Translations under genes and position numbers: made by a program | Notes under the pieces: generated by a model | The model's database searches: none | What the model was told of the DNA's origin: nothing | What the model saw: only the letters and a program-made list of their open reading frames with translations | Part shown: one piece after another, positions 61,408-64,000 of the stretch | Layout: each line of letters starts with the position of its first letter | How positions within the stretch are numbered: position 1 is the first letter of the stretch | From: Chloroflexota bacterium | Lineage (GTDB): Bacteria; Chloroflexota; Anaerolineae; Aggregatilineales; Ch27 | DNA length: 64,000 nucleotides | Reading direction: 5' to 3' | Assembly: GCA_019873685.1 (NCBI GenBank) | Contig: JAIOAT010000010.1 | Span: 24,306-88,305, forward strand

Positions 61408-62822
61408 TGCGTCGCCGGTGGCTGTTCTGGTGGTGCGTGATTCTGGTGATGAGCATGGCCAGCCCGGCCCTGGCCCAGGGCAGCACCGGCCAGACCACTG
61501 TCCATGTGGTGCAGCGGGGCGAGACGCTGTATCGGATTGCCCTCGCCTATGGCACTTCAGTTGAGGCCATCGCCCAGACCAACAGCCTTTCAGATGTAAC
61601 CAACATTCAGGTCGGACAGCGGCTGATCATCCCCAGCGGGCCAGTCAACGCCAGTGTGCGGACAGCTGGCCGTCATGTTGTGCAGCCGGGTGAGACGCTG
61701 GCCCATATCGCCCTGCGCTATGGCACCACGACGGAAATCCTTGCCGCGCTAAACAGCGTGGTCAACCCGGCGCGGCTTTATGTCGGTCAGACCCTGGATG
61801 TCAGCCAGATGGCGCCGGGGCATCCGCCGCTGACAAATGGCTACACGGTGACCGTCGCCCCCGGCGAGACGCTGTACCGCATTGCCCTGCGCTATCATGC
61901 CTCGCTCAACGCCATCATGCGCGCCAACGACCTGAAATCGCCGGCGCGAATCTTTCCCGGCCAGCAGATTCTGATCCCTGCGGCTGCTGAAGCGCCGGCG
62001 CTTCAGGTGTTGCCCGCGCCGCTGGTAGGGCTGGCACTGGCTCCACTGCCCGTTGAGGTCGGGCGCAGTTTCCGGGTGAGGGTGGTCAGCGCCGAACCGG
62101 TGACGATCAGCGGGGAATTCCTTGACCGGGACCTGGTCTTCTTTCCGGAGGCTGATGGACGGACGTATACCGCTTTCTATGGCGTCTATGCGTTCACGCC
62201 GCCGGGAACTTACCCATTGACGCTGACGCTGACTACCGGCGACGGCGCCAGCACGATGTTCTCAACCGAGTTGCGGGTGGCTGATGGCGGCTACGGGAAT
62301 GAGACGATTACTGTTCCGGAAAGCCAGGAAGCGCTCCTGGATCCGGCAGTAAACAGCGCTGAGCATGAGCTGATTGCCGGGGTGATGCGGGGGCATACCC
62401 CGGAGCGGTACTTTGACGGCGTGATGGGCCTGCCTGCAGCTGCGCCGGTGACATCTCCTTTTGGTACCCGGCGTTCGTATAACGGCGGCGCCTATGACCG
62501 CTTCCATACCGGGACGGATTTCGGCGGTCCCCCCGGCGCGCCGATCTACGCCCCGGCAGCCGGACGTGTGGCACTGGTCGATACCCTCAACATCTACGGC
62601 CTGTTCACGATCATTGACCACGGGCAGGGGGTGTTTACCGCCTACGCGCACCAGACAGAGAGTTACGTTCAGGTCGGGCAACAGGTCGAAGCCGGGGAGG
62701 TGATCGGCACCATCGGCAATTCCGGTCGGTCGGTTGGTCCCCACCTGCACTGGGAGCTGTGGGTCAACGGGGTGGAGACTGACGCGATCCAGTGGACTCG
62801 CGTTGATTTCGTGGCGGATTGA
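61407..62822 (+). CDS. Secreted LysM (x3) plus M23/LytM peptidase
   Basis: Three LysM units; [40 protein letters not shown]...[12 protein letters not shown]. Confidence 0.95.
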   Translation: MRRRWLFWWCVILVMSMASPALAQGSTGQTTVHVVQRGETLYRIALAYGTSVEAIAQTNSLSDVTNIQVGQRLIIPSGPVNASVRTAGRHVVQPGETLAHIALRYGTTTEILAALNSVVNPARLYVGQTLDVSQMAPGHPPLTNGYTVTVAPGETLYRIALRYHASLNAIMRANDLKSPARIFPGQQILIPAAAEAPALQVLPAPLVGLALAPLPVEVGRSFRVRVVSAEPVTISGEFLDRDLVFFPEADGRTYTAFYGVYAFTPPGTYPLTLTLTTGDGASTMFSTELRVADGGYGNETITVPESQEALLDPAVNSAEHELIAGVMRGHTPERYFDGVMGLPAAAPVTSPFGTRRSYNGGAYDRFHTGTDFGGPPGAPIYAPAAGRVALVDTLNIYGLFTIIDHGQGVFTAYAHQTESYVQVGQQVEAGEVIGTIGNSGRSVGPHLHWELWVNGVETDAIQWTRVDFVAD

Positions 62823-63955
62823 ACCAGGATGAGGATGCCTTGACTACCACGCGTTTTCCAATCAGCAGGCTGCTCAATCTGAACCTCCTGTTGCTGGCTG
62901 GCCTGGTCGCCATCGCGGTCGAGTGGCTGGGGCTGCTGGGAGGGGCGCACGGCAATGAAGTGCTGATCTTTGCCACGTCGGCTCTGGCGATCATCCCGCT
63001 GGCCGGGCTGATCGGCCAGGCGACGGAGGCTCTGGCCAGCCGGCTGGGGTCGCAGATCAGCGGCTTGCTCAACGCTACGCTTGGCAACGCTGCTGAACTG
63101 ATCATCACCATCTTCGCCCTCAGGGCCGGTCTGACCGAACTGGTCAAAGCCTCGATCGTTGGCTCGATCCTGGGCAATCTACTGCTGGTAGCGGGCTTCA
63201 GCCTGCTGCTGGGCGGGCTGAAGCAGGGCCGCCAGACATTCAATCAGCGGCAGGCTGGCATGAACGCCACGCTACTGGTGCTGGCTTTTCTGGCCTTGGC
63301 GATTCCATCGTTGTTTGATGCTGCTCTGGTGGAGGTCAACGCGCTGCAATCGGAGCTGCTATTCAGCGAGGGGGTGGCGATCATCCTGATTGCGCTATAC
63401 GGCCTGAGTTTGCTCTATGCGTTGCGCGATCCTGAGAATCGGACGGCGCATCACGGCGGGGAGCATGCACCGCAGTGGAGTGTCTCACGAGCTGCTGCTG
63501 TGCTAGCCGCTGCGACACTTGGTATCGTGATCATGAGCGAGTTCCTGGTCAGTTCAGTTGAGCCGGTGGTGGAGCAGCTTGGCTGGACGGAATTCTTTGT
63601 GGGTATCATCATTGTGCCAATTGTGGGTAATGTGGCCGAGCATCTGGTCGCTGTGCAGGTGGCGATGAAGAACCAGATGGACTTGAGCCTCAATATATCG
63701 CTTGGCTCAAGCCTGCAGGTTGCGCTATTTGTCGCGCCGGTGCTGGTGTTTATCAGCCTGCTGTTCCAGAACAAGTTGCTGCTGGTATTCAATCCCTACG
63801 AGCTGATTGCGCTCTCGGCGGCGTCCTTCATTGCGGCGCTGGTGGCCCTGGACGGGGAGTCAAACTGGCTGGAAGGGGCTATGCTGCTGGCGGTATACCT
63901 GATCCTGGCGCTGGCGTTCTTTGTCCTGCCGGGAGGCGCTCCGGCAGCCCTGTAG
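62819..63955 (+). CDS. Calcium/proton exchanger (Cax family)
   Basis: [41 protein letters not shown] and the second repeat [52 protein letters not shown] start at 62819 or 62840. Confidence 0.93.
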   Translation: MNQDEDALTTTRFPISRLLNLNLLLLAGLVAIAVEWLGLLGGAHGNEVLIFATSALAIIPLAGLIGQATEALASRLGSQISGLLNATLGNAAELIITIFALRAGLTELVKASIVGSILGNLLLVAGFSLLLGGLKQGRQTFNQRQAGMNATLLVLAFLALAIPSLFDAALVEVNALQSELLFSEGVAIILIALYGLSLLYALRDPENRTAHHGGEHAPQWSVSRAAAVLAAATLGIVIMSEFLVSSVEPVVEQLGWTEFFVGIIIVPIVGNVAEHLVAVQVAMKNQMDLSLNISLGSSLQVALFVAPVLVFISLLFQNKLLLVFNPYELIALSAASFIAALVALDGESNWLEGAMLLAVYLILALAFFVLPGGAPAAL

Positions 63956-64000
63956 GCGAGGGGCTGAATATCGGTCTGATTTTGGGTTAATCCAACGTTG

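Overview
The window looks like a GC-rich chromosomal segment from a Chloroflexota bacterium, probably Anaerolineae-like. That lineage guess is an inference from Thr/Pro-rich linkers, abundant LysM proteins, many GT-C-type membrane proteins and gene content. I saw no rRNA, CRISPR array, integrase or transposase. Most of the window is housekeeping or cell-envelope content: lipA, mutY, ParA, galT plus a GH4 glycosidase, RqcH/NFACT, PPK2, three soluble glycosyltransferases, selB, malic enzyme, murA, a MacB/FtsX-type ABC transporter, a complete rpoB, secG, two tRNA-Ser genes, a six-gene translationally coupled run of polytopic membrane proteins, and a LysM/DUF192/M23/Cax cluster. The best leads are: (1) RpoB carries a ~135-residue extra segment between the conserved VFDGA and YDG[KR]TGE motifs, built from about four degenerate 'WLxxxGxYxP' repeats, and rpoB has its own terminator with no rpoC next to it. 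(2) An AAC(3)-type acetyltransferase gene is broken by a ~149-bp imperfect tandem duplication (period 151 bp, 13 mismatches), which is either a real frameshift or a strain-chimera assembly artefact. (3) MurA has Asp in place of the fosfomycin-target Cys. (4) A perfect 17-bp inverted repeat overlies the annotated galT start. (5) There is a stand-alone ScoMcrA-like SRA reader domain with no nuclease. (6) A thioredoxin-reductase-like flavoprotein lacks the CxxC. (7) A Ser/Gly/Tyr-rich disordered protein runs off the left edge and is absent from the ORF track. Many long ORFs in the track, including a 1365-aa ORF antisense to rpoB, are shadow ORFs. I found no single unambiguous new defence or mobile system.
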